In this document: in pieces, positions 53,094 through 62,058 of the stretch
How the letters are laid out: every line of letters starts with the position of its first letter
How positions within the stretch are numbered: position 1 is the stretch's first letter
Source of the DNA: JBBSNV01 sp964458605
Lineage (GTDB): Bacteria; Pseudomonadota; Alphaproteobacteria; Reyranellales; JAQSWP01
Assembly (NCBI GenBank): GCA_964458605.1
Contig: CAYWLS010000024.1
Span: 1-64,000 of the forward strand
Direction: 5' to 3'
Length of the DNA stretch: 64,000 bases
Notes under the pieces: generated by a model
Seen by the model: the letters and a program-made list of their open reading frames with translations, nothing else
The model's database searches: none
Told to the model about the DNA's origin: nothing
Program-made: the position numbers and the translations under genes

Positions 53094-55811
53094 CTATCTC
53101 AGGGCGAGCCGCACCTCGACCAGGCTGGGGTCGTCGGCCACGCCCTGCACGGTGAAGCCGAGCTGCCGCGCCATGCGCAGCATGCGTTCGTTCTCGCGCA
53201 GCACGATGCCGAAGATCTCGCGCAGGCCCTGGCGGCGGGCGTAGTCGATGATCGCCATCATCAGCAGGTAGCCCAGGCCGGAGCCCTTGAGGTCGGAGCG
53301 CACCACCACCGCGTATTCGCCGCGCTCGTGGTTGGGATCGATGGCGATGCGCACCACGCCCAGCCCCTCGTCGCCGCCGCCCTGCATGGCCGGCCGCACC
53401 GCGACGAAAGCCATCTGCCGGTCGTAGTCGATCTGGGTCAGCCGCGCGGCCAGCACATGCGGCAGCCTGCCGAGCGGCGCGAAGAAGCGCATGCGCACGT
53501 CTTCCTTGTCGAGCCGGTCGAACGTGGCCTGCAAGGTGGGCTCGTCCTCGGGCCGGATCGGCCGCAGCATGGCGGCGCTGCCGTCGCGCAGCGCGATCTG
53601 GCGCTCGAGCTGGCGCGGATAGGGCTTGATCGCCAGCCGCTTCTCGCCTCCCTGGTCGCCCCCCTGGCCGTCCCCTTGGCCGTCCCGGCCGGCGGCCGCC
53701 TGCACCTTGATGCGCGCATCGAGCGCCAGCACGCCCTGGGCGTCGGCCAGCAGCGGGTTGATGTCGAACTCGGCGATCTGCGGCAGCTCGACCACCGCCT
53801 GGCCGATCGCGATCAAGGTGGCGGCGATGGCGTCGAGCGCGGCCGGCGGGCGGGCGCGATAGCCTTCGAGCAGGCGGAACACGCGGGTGCGGCGCATCGC
53901 GTCGTAGGCCAGCGCCATGTTGAGCGGCGGCAGGGCCAGCGCGCTGTCGGCGATGCGCTCGACCGCCACGCCGCCATGGCCGAACAGCAGCACCGGGCCG
54001 AACACCGGGTCCACGCTCATGCCCAGGATCAGCTCGAGCGCCATGTCGCGCTGGATCATGGCCTGCACCGCGAAGCCCTCGATGCGCGCCTGCGGGGCGT
54101 GCTGGCGCACCCGCTCCAGCATGTAGCCGGCGGCCGTCTCGACCTGGGCGGGCGCCAGGTTCAGCGCCACGCCGCCGGCATCGGATTTGTGGGTGATGTC
54201 GGGCGACACGATCTTCAGCGCCACCGGCCCGCCGATCTTCGCTGCCAGCCGGCCGGCCTCGGCCGGATCGCGCGCCACCTCGGTGGCCACCACGGGAATG
54301 CCGCAGGCCGCCAGCACGCGCTTGGCTTCCGGCTCGCTCAGCAGGGTGCGGCCCTGGGCCAGCGCGGCGTCGATCACGCCCTGCGCCGCCTGGGTGTCGA
54401 TGCGCACCTCCTGCGGCGCCGAGACCGGCGTCTGCATCAGCGCTTCGCGGTTGCGCTGGAAGTTGACCAGATGCATGAAGCCGCGCACCGCCTGGCGCGG
54501 CGTCTCGAAGCTGGGCAGATGGGCGGCCAGGAAATGGCGCCGCGCCGGCCCGGCGGTGGCCGCGCCCACCCAGCTCGTCAGCAGCGGCCAGGGCAGCTTG
54601 GGGGCGGCCGCGGCCACGGCGCGGGCGATGTCGTCGTTGGAAGCCACGGCGGTGGGCGCGTTCAGCACCAGCACCGCGTCGATCGCCGCTTGGTCCTGCA
54701 GCGCCTCGAGCGCGGCGACGTAGCGGGCGGCGTCGGCGTCGCCGATGATGTCGATGGGATTGCCGCGCGACCAGCCCTTGGGCAGCACCGCGCTCATGCG
54801 CGCGATCGTGGCGTCGTCCAGCTCGGCCAGCTTGCCGCCTTCCTCCTCCAGCGCGTCGGTGGCCAGCACGCCCAGGCCGCCGCCATTGCCCAAGATCGCC
54901 AGCCGGTCGCCATGGATGCGTTTGCCGGTGCTCAAGGTGGTGGCGGCCTCGAACAGCTCGTCGAGATCGGCCACGCGCAGCATGCCGGCGCGGCGGAAGG
55001 CGGCGTCGTACACCGCATCGGCGCCGGCCATGGCGCCGGTATGCGACACCGCGGCACGGCGGCCGGCGCGGCTGCGCCCGGCCTTGACCACGATCACCGG
55101 CTTGGCGCGCGACGCGGCGCGGGCGGCCGACATGAATTTGCGCGCGTCGCGCACCGTCTCGATATAGAGCAGGATGGCGTCGGTGGCGCCGTCCAGCGCC
55201 AGCCAGTCCAGCATGTCGCCGAAATCGACATCGGCCATGTCGCCCAGCGACACGACATGGGAGAAGCCGATGTCGCGCGGCGCCGCCCAGTCCAGCATGG
55301 CGGTGATCACCGCGCCCGATTGGGTGACGAAGGCCAGCCCGCCCTTGCCCGGCGCCAGGTGCGAGAAGGAAGCGTCGATGCCCATGCCCGGCACCAATAT
55401 GCCCAGGCAGTTGGGGCCGACGATGCGCAGGATGTGCGGCCTTGCGGCGTCGAGGATGGCCTGGCGGCGGCGCACGCCTTCGCGGTCGCGGCCCTCGCCG
55501 AAGCCGGCGGTGATGATCACGGCGGCCTTGGTGCCGCGCCCGCCCAGCTCGGCGACGATGCCGGCAACCGTGTCGGGCGGGGTGGCGATCACTGCCAGGT
55601 CGGGCGCTTCGGGCAGGGCGGCGATGTCGCGATGCACGGCGCGGCCGGCGATGGTGGCGGCCTTGGGATTGACGAACCACAATTCGCCGGCGAATCCGGC
55701 GCGCTGCAGGTTGCGCGCCAGCACGCCGCCCACGGATTTCTCGTCGCGCGAGGCGCCGATCAGGGCGATCGAGCGGGGCGCGAACAGCCGGTCGAGATTG
55801 CGGATCGACAT
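53094..55811 (-). CDS. Acyl-CoA synthetase (NDP-forming)/GNAT fusion, Pat-type lysine acetyltransferase
   Basis: A 905-residue fusion. It has a CoA-binding domain (FAPRSIALIGASRDEKSVGG, residues 1-120) and a ligase-CoA domain with VGPNCLGILVPGMGI and AAVSHTGAMAGADAVYD. An ATP-grasp domain follows (LLSEPEAKRVLAACGIPV, then HKSDAGGVALNL), and the C-terminus is a GNAT domain (about 730-905; VVVRSDLKGSGLGYLLM). E. coli PatZ has this architecture and acetylates lysines. A Gly/Asp/Gln-rich linker precedes the GNAT part. The SHTG histidine suggests that ligase chemistry may be retained. No neighbour indicates its target. Confidence 0.88.
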   Translation of the reverse strand: MSIRNLDRLFAPRSIALIGASRDEKSVGGVLARNLQRAGFAGELWFVNPKAATIAGRAVHRDIAALPEAPDLAVIATPPDTVAGIVAELGGRGTKAAVIITAGFGEGRDREGVRRRQAILDAARPHILRIVGPNCLGILVPGMGIDASFSHLAPGKGGLAFVTQSGAVITAMLDWAAPRDIGFSHVVSLGDMADVDFGDMLDWLALDGATDAILLYIETVRDARKFMSAARAASRAKPVIVVKAGRSRAGRRAAVSHTGAMAGADAVYDAAFRRAGMLRVADLDELFEAATTLSTGKRIHGDRLAILGNGGGLGVLATDALEEEGGKLAELDDATIARMSAVLPKGWSRGNPIDIIGDADAARYVAALEALQDQAAIDAVLVLNAPTAVASNDDIARAVAAAAPKLPWPLLTSWVGAATAGPARRHFLAAHLPSFETPRQAVRGFMHLVNFQRNREALMQTPVSAPQEVRIDTQAAQGVIDAALAQGRTLLSEPEAKRVLAACGIPVVATEVARDPAEAGRLAAKIGGPVALKIVSPDITHKSDAGGVALNLAPAQVETAAGYMLERVRQHAPQARIEGFAVQAMIQRDMALELILGMSVDPVFGPVLLFGHGGVAVERIADSALALPPLNMALAYDAMRRTRVFRLLEGYRARPPAALDAIAATLIAIGQAVVELPQIAEFDINPLLADAQGVLALDARIKVQAAAGRDGQGDGQGGDQGGEKRLAIKPYPRQLERQIALRDGSAAMLRPIRPEDEPTLQATFDRLDKEDVRMRFFAPLGRLPHVLAARLTQIDYDRQMAFVAVRPAMQGGGDEGLGVVRIAIDPNHERGEYAVVVRSDLKGSGLGYLLMMAIIDYARRQGLREIFGIVLRENERMLRMARQLGFTVQGVADDPSLVEVRLALR

Positions 55812-55844
55812 GGCCCCCGAGTTTAGGGCAATTCCGCTGCCAGG

Positions 55845-57179
55845 CTAGGCCGGTTGCGCGGCACCGTGCTTGCGCTCCAGCCGCCACAGATAGAGCAGCA
55901 GCGCCAGACCCGGTATGGCCAGCAGCGCGGTGAGCGCGAAGAAGCTGGCCCAGTCGGTGTGGTCGGCCAGCCAGCCGCCGCCGGAGGCCAGGATGGTGCG
56001 GCCCACCGCCATGAACGAGGTCAGCAGCGCATATTGCGTAGCGGTGAAGGCGCGGTTGCAGAGTAGCGACAGATAGGCGACGAACGCCGCCGAGCCGATG
56101 CCGTTGGTGAAATTGTCGGCGCCGATCGACACCGCCAGCATGGCGTTGTCGTGGCCCACCACGGCCTGCAGACTGAACAGCAGGTTGGTGACGGCCTGCA
56201 GGATGCCGCCCAGCAGCAGCCCGCCCATCACGCCGTAGCGCGCCACCACCACGCCGCCCACCGCGACGCCGGCCAGCGTGGCGACGACGCCGAACACCTT
56301 GCTGATGGCGGCGATCTCCAGCCCGGTGAAGCCCAGCTCGTTGTAGAACGGATTGGCCATCACCCCGCCGATGGCGTCGCCGAATTTGTAGAGCAGCACG
56401 AAGGCCAGGATGACCACCCAGGCCGGGCGCCGCGTGAAATCGATCAGCGGATCGAGCACCATCTCCTTCAGCCGCTGCAGCAGCGGCGGCATGGTCGCGG
56501 ACCCCGATGCAGCGGTGGCGGGCAGCCGCGGCTCGGGCGCGGCCAGGGTGACCAGCATCGACAGCGCCATCAGCACGCCCAGCGCGGCGAACACAAATCG
56601 CCAGTCCACCACGTCGGACAGCGCCAGCGCACCCGCGCCGGCCGCCAGCAGGCCGATGCGATAGCCGAGCTGGGTGGCCGCCGCGCCGCCGCCCTGTTCG
56701 TCCTCGTCGAGGATCTCGATGCGATAGGCGTCGATGGCGATGTCCTGCGTGGCCGACAGGAAGGCCACCGCCAGCGCCGCCACCGCGGTGGCGAACGGAT
56801 CGACTTGGGGATCGGTCCAGCCCATCGCCACGATGGCGACCACCAGGGCGATCTGGGTCAGCAGGATCCAGCTGCGCCGCCGTCCCAGCGCCCGGCCCAG
56901 CAGCGGGATGCGCAGGTGATCGACCAGCGGCGACCAGGCGAACTTGAAGGCGTAGGGAATGCCGACCAGCGAGAACAGGCCGATCGCCGTCTTGTCGACG
57001 CCGACCTTGGACAGCCAGTAGGACAGGGTCGAGAGCGTCAGCAGCAGCGGCAGGCCGCTGGCGAAGCCCATGCCCAGGATCACCAGCATGCGCGGATTGC
57101 GATAGACCGCGGCCGCCTGCTTCCACGCCGCCCAGCGCTGCGCCCAGGTGAGCTTCGCGCGCGCCGCTTCCGGCGTCAC
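55845..57179 (-). CDS. ampG: AmpG-type muropeptide/MFS permease
   Basis: A 444-residue major-facilitator protein with about 12 helices. AmpG-like features are MLVILGMGFASGLPLLLTLSTLSYWL at the first helix, GIPYAFKFAWSPLVDHLRIPLLGRALGRRRSWI, and AFLSATQDIAIDAYRIEIL. These support import of anhydromuropeptides for wall recycling. It starts at a GTG overlapping the stop of the kinase gene (GTGA), so it is probably translationally coupled to it. Confidence 0.88.
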   Translation of the reverse strand: MTPEAARAKLTWAQRWAAWKQAAAVYRNPRMLVILGMGFASGLPLLLTLSTLSYWLSKVGVDKTAIGLFSLVGIPYAFKFAWSPLVDHLRIPLLGRALGRRRSWILLTQIALVVAIVAMGWTDPQVDPFATAVAALAVAFLSATQDIAIDAYRIEILDEDEQGGGAAATQLGYRIGLLAAGAGALALSDVVDWRFVFAALGVLMALSMLVTLAAPEPRLPATAASGSATMPPLLQRLKEMVLDPLIDFTRRPAWVVILAFVLLYKFGDAIGGVMANPFYNELGFTGLEIAAISKVFGVVATLAGVAVGGVVVARYGVMGGLLLGGILQAVTNLLFSLQAVVGHDNAMLAVSIGADNFTNGIGSAAFVAYLSLLCNRAFTATQYALLTSFMAVGRTILASGGGWLADHTDWASFFALTALLAIPGLALLLYLWRLERKHGAAQPA

Positions 57180-58177
57180 TTGACGCCCAGCTTGCTGCGC
57201 ATCAGCGCCTTCAGATCCTGCTGCGGCCGGGCGCCGACATGGGCGATCACTTCGCCGGCGGCCAGGCTGGCGATCTTGCCGGCCAACGCCAGGTCGCCGA
57301 ACTGGCGATAGCCATAGAGGAAGCCTGCGGCGTAGAGATCGCCCGCGCCGGTGGTGTCGACCACGCGGCCCTGCGGCATGGCGTCGATCACATGCACCTC
57401 CTCGCCGCGCACGATCACCGAGCCTTTTTCCGAGCGGGTCAGGCAGGCGATGCGGCAATCCTCGCGCACCATCTGCAGCGCGCTGTCGAAGTCGCTCACC
57501 TGGTAGAGCGACAGGATCTCCGATTCGTTGGCGAACAATATGTCGACCGGCCCGGCCACCAGCTCGCGGAACTCCGCCCGCCAGCGATCGACGCAGAAGG
57601 CGTCGCTCAGGGTCAGCGCCACCTCGCGGCCGGCATCGGCGGCGATCTGCATGGCCTTGCGGCAGGCCTGCTTGGCCGGCGGCTGGTCCCACAGATAGCC
57701 CTCGATATAGAGCACTTCGCCCCTGGCGATCTCGGCGGCGTCGATGTCGGCGGGCTGCAGGTGGATGCAGGCGCCCAGATAGGTGTTCATGGTGCGCTGC
57801 GCGTCCGGCGTCACCAGGATCAGGCAGCGCGCGGTGGGCGGGCCGTCCTGGGCGGCTTGCGACGTGAAGCGCACGCCGGCGGCGCGCAAATCGTGGGCGA
57901 ACACCTGGCCGAGCTGGTCGTCGCGCACGCGCCCGACATAGCCCGCCGCGCCGCCCAGCAGCGCCACCCCGACCATGGTGTTGGCGCAGGAGCCGCCCGA
58001 CATCTCGATGCCCGGCCCCATTGCCGCGTAGAGCGCCTCAGCCTCCTGGGCATCGATCAGCCGCATGCCGCCCTTGTCCAGCTTGCGGCTGGCGATGAAG
58101 GCGTCGTCGGCCTGGGCGATGACGTCGACGATGGCGTTGCCGATGCCGACCACGGCGAGGGAAGAATTGGCGGACAT
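57176..58177 (-). CDS. PfkB-family carbohydrate/nucleoside kinase (adenosine-kinase-like)
   Basis: A 333-residue ribokinase-fold kinase. VVGIGNAIVDVIAQADDAF at the N-terminus and MSGGSCANTMVGVALLGG are typical of adenosine-kinase-like proteins. The catalytic anion-hole motif is RVVDTTGAGDLYAAGFLYG near residue 275. A typical alphaproteobacterial adenosine kinase is about this length. The sugar substrate cannot be certain. ampG follows with a 4-nt overlap. A longer frame upstream (58252) lacks support. Confidence 0.9.
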   Translation of the reverse strand: MSANSSLAVVGIGNAIVDVIAQADDAFIASRKLDKGGMRLIDAQEAEALYAAMGPGIEMSGGSCANTMVGVALLGGAAGYVGRVRDDQLGQVFAHDLRAAGVRFTSQAAQDGPPTARCLILVTPDAQRTMNTYLGACIHLQPADIDAAEIARGEVLYIEGYLWDQPPAKQACRKAMQIAADAGREVALTLSDAFCVDRWRAEFRELVAGPVDILFANESEILSLYQVSDFDSALQMVREDCRIACLTRSEKGSVIVRGEEVHVIDAMPQGRVVDTTGAGDLYAAGFLYGYRQFGDLALAGKIASLAAGEVIAHVGARPQQDLKALMRSKLGVK

Positions 58178-58317
58178 AGGGGCTGCGCTCCGTACCGATT
58201 GCGGCGCGAGTATAGCCGCCGCTCTCCCCTCGACAAGGCGGCCCCTCGACAAGCAGGCCGGGCTTGCCTATCTGTCATCGGCTCCTTGCGACAGCACAAG
58301 CCCTGATCGGAGTCGAG

Positions 58318-59025
58318 ATGTTCTCTGGATTGGTCAAAGCCGTCGAGCAGCTGGGCGATCCGCGCCTGCGCCGCGTCATCTGGCTCACCCTGCTGGTGTC
58401 GCTGGGCTTCCTGGTGCTGCTGGTGCTGGGCATCAGCCTGGCGCTGCACTGGATGCACCTGGTCAGCATCGGCTGGCTCGATTCGGTGGTGTCCTGGCTG
58501 CTGGGCACGGGCTCGGTGGTGCTGGCCTTCTTCCTGTTCCCGATCGTGGTCGGCATCGTGATCTCGCTGTTCCTGGACGAGGTCGCCGACGCGGTCGAGG
58601 CGCGCCACTATCCCGACCTGCCCAAGGCGCCGGGCATGGGCTTCTGGGCCGGGCTGTGGGTCGGCATCCGCTTCGCCGGCCTGCTGCTGCTGGTCAACCT
58701 GGTGCTGCTGCTGGTGTGGGCGCTGATGGCGCTGACCGTGGTGCTGGCGCCGTTCGTGCCGCTGATGTTCTACGTCGTCAACGGCTGGCTGGTGGGACGC
58801 GAATATTTCGAGCAGGTGGCGTTCCGTCGCCTCAGCGTGGAGGAGGCGCGCCAACTGCGCCGGCCCTATGCGCTGCGCCTGACCGTGGCCGGCACCGCCA
58901 TCGCCTTCCTGTCGACCGTTCCGGTGATCAACCTGATCGCGCCGCTGATCGCCACCGCCTACATGGTCCACGTCTATTGGGACCTGGTGCGCCTGCGGGG
59001 CCGCGCCGTCGCGCGCGCCGGCTGA
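58318..59025 (+). CDS. EI24-domain membrane protein (CysZ-like)
   Basis: A 235-residue protein with about five to six long hydrophobic stretches (VIWLTLLVSLGFLVLLVLGI, LAFFLFPIVVGIVISLFL). It has the EI24-family segments ADAVEARHYPD, then GWLVGREYFEQVAFRR and a C-terminal helix pair. E. coli CysZ is a sulfate channel; assignment here is fold-level only. GGAG lies 6 nt before the ATG. It is divergent from the kinase-ampG unit. Confidence 0.8.
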   Translation: MFSGLVKAVEQLGDPRLRRVIWLTLLVSLGFLVLLVLGISLALHWMHLVSIGWLDSVVSWLLGTGSVVLAFFLFPIVVGIVISLFLDEVADAVEARHYPDLPKAPGMGFWAGLWVGIRFAGLLLLVNLVLLLVWALMALTVVLAPFVPLMFYVVNGWLVGREYFEQVAFRRLSVEEARQLRRPYALRLTVAGTAIAFLSTVPVINLIAPLIATAYMVHVYWDLVRLRGRAVARAG

Positions 59026-59210
59026 GAGGTCTTGGGGCGCATCGCGCGGTGCCTCAAAACCCGCGCCTTTGTGGCGAAAACAAGGTGTCGGCCGAATCAT
59101 CCCGACTCGCCCCGGGCGGCGGAACGTGCTATTTATACGTTCAGCGACGCCCTGCGGCCGGGTCCGAAGGCAGCGTCCCTATCCCTGATCCCACTGCGTG
59201 AAGGTAGTTG

Positions 59211-59927
59211 ATGTTCGGTCGCAAGAAGCCCGATTCGCCCAAATCCGATTCCACGGCGGCGGAAGCGGATCTGCCACCGCTCAAGCTGCGTAGCGGCTCG
59301 CCGCCGGCGGCGCAGACTTCCGTTCCTCCCGTTCCAACGACATTGGTGGCGCCCGTGCAACCCAAATTCGACATTCCCAAGCGACCCTCCGACGCCTCTG
59401 CCGCCGCCGCGCCGACCCAGCCGGTCGCGCCGCAGCGCCCCGCCGCCCCGCCGCCGCCGGCCGCCGCGCCGTCGAGCAGCGCTACCGCGTCAGGCAACGA
59501 GGGCAAGAAGCTGCTGGTCGGCCGCGACATCATGCTGAGCGGCGAGATCAATACCTGCGACATGCTGGTGGTCGAGGGCCGCGTCGAGGCGACGCTGAGC
59601 GACACCAAGGCGATCGAGATCCGCAACGGCGGCTATTTCAAGGGCAATGCCGAGATCGAGAGCGCCGAGATCAGCGGCACCTTCGAGGGCAACCTGACGG
59701 TACGCGGCCGCCTCTTGATCCATTCGACCGGCAAGATCGCCGGCAAGATCCGCTACGGCATGCTGGAAGTGGAATGCGGCGGCCAGCTGAGCGGCGACAT
59801 CCAGATGGTCAGCGCCGAGGAAGCCAAGCGCAGCGGCAGCGCCGCCGGCCAGGGCCTCAATATCGGCGGCGGCAATGGCAGCCGCCCCCACAACAGCCAG
59901 GCCGAAGGCCGGCGTGCGGAAAGCTGA
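59211..59927 (+). CDS. Bactofilin-family cytoskeletal protein
   Basis: A 238-residue bactofilin (DUF583). An N-terminal Pro/Ala-rich flexible region (residues 1-100) is followed by the beta-helical core (about 105-200): LLVGRDIMLSGEINTCDMLV, then VEGRVEATLSDTKAIEI, NAEIESAEISGTFEGNLTV and KIRYGMLEVECGGQLSGD. Bactofilins form filaments without nucleotide and scaffold cell-wall enzymes. The start MFGRKKPDS follows a TTG codon. No M23 peptidase is next door, unlike many bactofilin loci. Confidence 0.88.
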   Translation: MFGRKKPDSPKSDSTAAEADLPPLKLRSGSPPAAQTSVPPVPTTLVAPVQPKFDIPKRPSDASAAAAPTQPVAPQRPAAPPPPAAAPSSSATASGNEGKKLLVGRDIMLSGEINTCDMLVVEGRVEATLSDTKAIEIRNGGYFKGNAEIESAEISGTFEGNLTVRGRLLIHSTGKIAGKIRYGMLEVECGGQLSGDIQMVSAEEAKRSGSAAGQGLNIGGGNGSRPHNSQAEGRRAES

Positions 59928-59945
59928 CCGCGCGAGGAGATCGAT

Positions 59946-60026
59946 CGACCGGCCGAATCGACTGGCCGAATCGATTGGCCGACGCGACCGGCCGAATCGA
60001 CCGGCCGACGGGGCGACCGGCTGAGG
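59946..60026. repeat. 13-bp minisatellite between bactofilin and lipoprotein genes
   Basis: Five direct 13-bp units (59946-60010; consensus CGACCGGCCGAAT with CGACG variants), a 3-bp break, then a sixth degenerate unit (60014-60026). Units are 85-100% alike. The array ends 31 bp before the first ATG of the lipoprotein gene. Confidence 0.85.
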
Positions 60027-60057
60027 AGATGGCGGCAAGAGGGGGATAGCTTGCGTC

Positions 60058-60612
60058 ATGGGGGATAGACGCGAGTCATATGGCGGCGTCGCCTGGGGCA
60101 GTCCCGGCGACGGCGCGAACGAGGCGGCAATGTCCGGCTGGACATCGCCGCGCGCCCCGTCCTGCGCCGCGCTATCCGCTGAGCTATCCGCCGGTCCCGC
60201 CGCCCGCCGTCCGCCTTTCCTTCTCACCCTGACCGCGCTGCTGGTGGTGGCGCTGGGCAGTTGCACCGCCGACGACCAGCAGGGCATCACCGGCGGCGCC
60301 GGCAATCTGGCCGGCAGCGGCATCGCCTATGCGCCCGCCACCGGTTCGGGTCCGCCCTCGCGGCTGCAGAGTCTGTCGGCCACCCAGGTGGTCGCCCTGC
60401 TGGGCGAGCCCGGCTTCAAGCGCGAGGAAAATCCGGCCCAGGTATGGCGCTATACCGGCAAGGCCTGCGTGCTGGAGCTGTTCCTCTATCGCCTGGACAA
60501 GGATTTCCAGGTGCGCCACGTCGAGACCCGCGATGCCAAGGCCAATGCGGTGGCCCAGGATCCCTGCATCGCCGCCATCGCCGCGCAGAAGAAGACGGTG
60601 GCGGCGAAGTAA
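60058..60612 (+). CDS. Putative lipoprotein, BamE/SmpA-like fold
   Basis: A protein with a signal FLLTLTALLVVALGSCTADD whose ALGSC is a good lipobox. The mature part begins CTADD and carries LSATQVVALLGEPGFKREEN and QVWRYTGKACVLELFLYRL, recalling the SmpA/BamE-type small domain, with a second Cys late. Up to 50 residues precede the signal. The true start may be an internal ATG at 60130 or a later codon. It sits behind a 13-bp minisatellite. It is likely outer-membrane anchored; function unknown. Confidence 0.7.
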   Translation: MGDRRESYGGVAWGSPGDGANEAAMSGWTSPRAPSCAALSAELSAGPAARRPPFLLTLTALLVVALGSCTADDQQGITGGAGNLAGSGIAYAPATGSGPPSRLQSLSATQVVALLGEPGFKREENPAQVWRYTGKACVLELFLYRLDKDFQVRHVETRDAKANAVAQDPCIAAIAAQKKTVAAK

Positions 60613-60616
60613 TTCC

Positions 60617-60716
60617 CCGGCATGCCGGGCGAAGCGAAGCATCCTGCTGGGGCAGGCGTATTCCTCGGCAGCCGTCTTTTGCGGCGATGCAAGGTCCTTC
60701 GCTTCGCTCGGGACGA
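60617..60716. repeat. Palindromic intergenic repeat, copy 3 of 3
   Basis: A ~100-bp imperfect palindrome. The left arm reads GCCGGGCGAAGCGAAGCATC and the right arm CCTTCGCTTCGCTCGGGACG, which are close reverse complements. It lies between the convergent lipoprotein and nth genes. Confidence 0.75.
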
Positions 60717-60724
60717 CGGTCCGG

Positions 60725-61411
60725 CTATTTCACCTTCTTCACCGGCAGCTTCTTCGGCGCCGCTTCGGGCGGCGGCGTCTTGGGCCCGAACTTGCACGGA
60801 TCGGCGACGATGCAGCGCCAGCATTCGGGCTTGCGCGCCTTGCACACGTAGCGGCCGTGCAGGATCAGCCAGTGATGGGCATGCAACTTGTACTTGTCCG
60901 GCGTCACCTTTTCGAGCAGCGCCTCGACCTTCTCCACCGTCTTGCCCGGCGCCAGCCCGGTGCGGTTGGAGACGCGGAAGATATGGGTATCGACGGCGAT
61001 GGTGGGATGGGCGAAGGCGATGTTCATCACCACATTGGCGGTCTTGCGGCCGACCCCGGGCAGGGTGACCAGCGCGTCGCGGTCCTGCGGCACCTGGCCG
61101 TCGAATTTCTCGACCAGCAGCCTGGACAGCACGACCACGTTCCTGGCCTTGGTGCGGTAGAGTCCGATGGTCTTGATCAAGGCAGCGATCCTGGCCTCGC
61201 CCAGCGCCGCCATCTTCTGCGGCGTGTCGGCCAGGGCGAACAGCGCCGGGGTGGCCTTGTTGACGCCGGCATCGGTGGCCTGGGCCGACAGCACCACCGC
61301 CACCAGCAGGGTGAACGGGTTGCTGTAGTGCAGTTCGCCGCGCGGTTCGGGGTTGGCGGCCTGCAGGCGGGCATAGAACCGGTCGATCTCGGCGCGGGTC
61401 AGTCGGGGCAT
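60725..61411 (-). CDS. nth: Endonuclease III (DNA glycosylase/AP lyase)
   Basis: Base-excision repair enzyme for oxidised pyrimidines. The 228-residue protein has the HhH motif LPGVGRKTANVVMN with the catalytic Lys, then IAVDTHIFRVSNR with the catalytic Asp. The C-terminal 4Fe-4S loop is CKARKPECWRC followed by ADPC (C-x6-C-x2-C-x5-C). A Pro/Lys tail is extra. AAGG precedes the ATG. Complete and canonical. Confidence 0.97.
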   Translation of the reverse strand: MPRLTRAEIDRFYARLQAANPEPRGELHYSNPFTLLVAVVLSAQATDAGVNKATPALFALADTPQKMAALGEARIAALIKTIGLYRTKARNVVVLSRLLVEKFDGQVPQDRDALVTLPGVGRKTANVVMNIAFAHPTIAVDTHIFRVSNRTGLAPGKTVEKVEALLEKVTPDKYKLHAHHWLILHGRYVCKARKPECWRCIVADPCKFGPKTPPPEAAPKKLPVKKVK

Positions 61412-61530
61412 GTGCCTTGCTCTGGCGTAGGGTCTGGCGGTGCGCTATGTGAAAGGACGGCGACTGCGAACCGGTCGCGCCGCCGGCTGCTGGATCGCAA
61501 CAAACCGCTATTCTAGGGTATTCAATAGCC

Positions 61531-62031
61531 ATGAACCCGAACGACCGGCAAGTTTGCTATTTCGACGCCGAGTTGGTGCCGCATCGCAGCCTGAGCGCGC
61601 GCGGCTTCCGCATCCTGATGGCGGTGGTGATCGCCGCCAATCTTACGGTCGGGGCGGTGTTCTACTTCTCCGGCGCCTGGCCGATCTTTGGCTTTATGGG
61701 GCTAGACGTCGGTCTACTTTATTTCTTCTTCCGGTTGAATTACCGTAACGCCCAACTCATAGAAACGCTGCGCCTGACCGATGACGCACTGGAAGTCAGG
61801 CGGCGGTTCCCGGACGGGGAGGAACTGCGCTGGAGCTTCGAGCCCTACTGGCTGCGGGTGGAGATCGACAATCCCCCTGCGCACGACAGCAAACTCGTAT
61901 TGGCGTCGCGCCAGCGCCGCCTCAGCGTCGGCTCGTTCCTCACCGCCGAGGAGCGGGGCGAACTGGCCGCCGCGCTGCGCCGGGCGCTGGACCGCCAGCG
62001 CAACGGCCCGCGTCCCGCGCCGCGGGGCTGA
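61531..62031 (+). CDS. DUF2244 membrane protein
   Basis: A 166-residue protein with two transmembrane helices (about residues 28-48 and 52-68: ILMAVVIAANLTVGAVFYF, then MGLDVGLLYFFFRLNYR). A C-terminal soluble part (LRLTDDALEVRRRFPDGEE, then FEPYWLRVEID) matches DUF2244 as I recall it. It is often beside nth in alphaproteobacteria, as here (divergent). Function unknown. No strong Shine-Dalgarno marks the ATG. Confidence 0.82.
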   Translation: MNPNDRQVCYFDAELVPHRSLSARGFRILMAVVIAANLTVGAVFYFSGAWPIFGFMGLDVGLLYFFFRLNYRNAQLIETLRLTDDALEVRRRFPDGEELRWSFEPYWLRVEIDNPPAHDSKLVLASRQRRLSVGSFLTAEERGELAAALRRALDRQRNGPRPAPRG

Positions 62032-62058
62032 CGCGCCTGGCCAACCGGGCGGCCGGTC

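Noticed and set aside
53052..55826. A plus-strand open frame of 924 codons
   Set aside because: Antisense to the Pat-type gene, which has clear domains; low-complexity composition and no recognisable motif.
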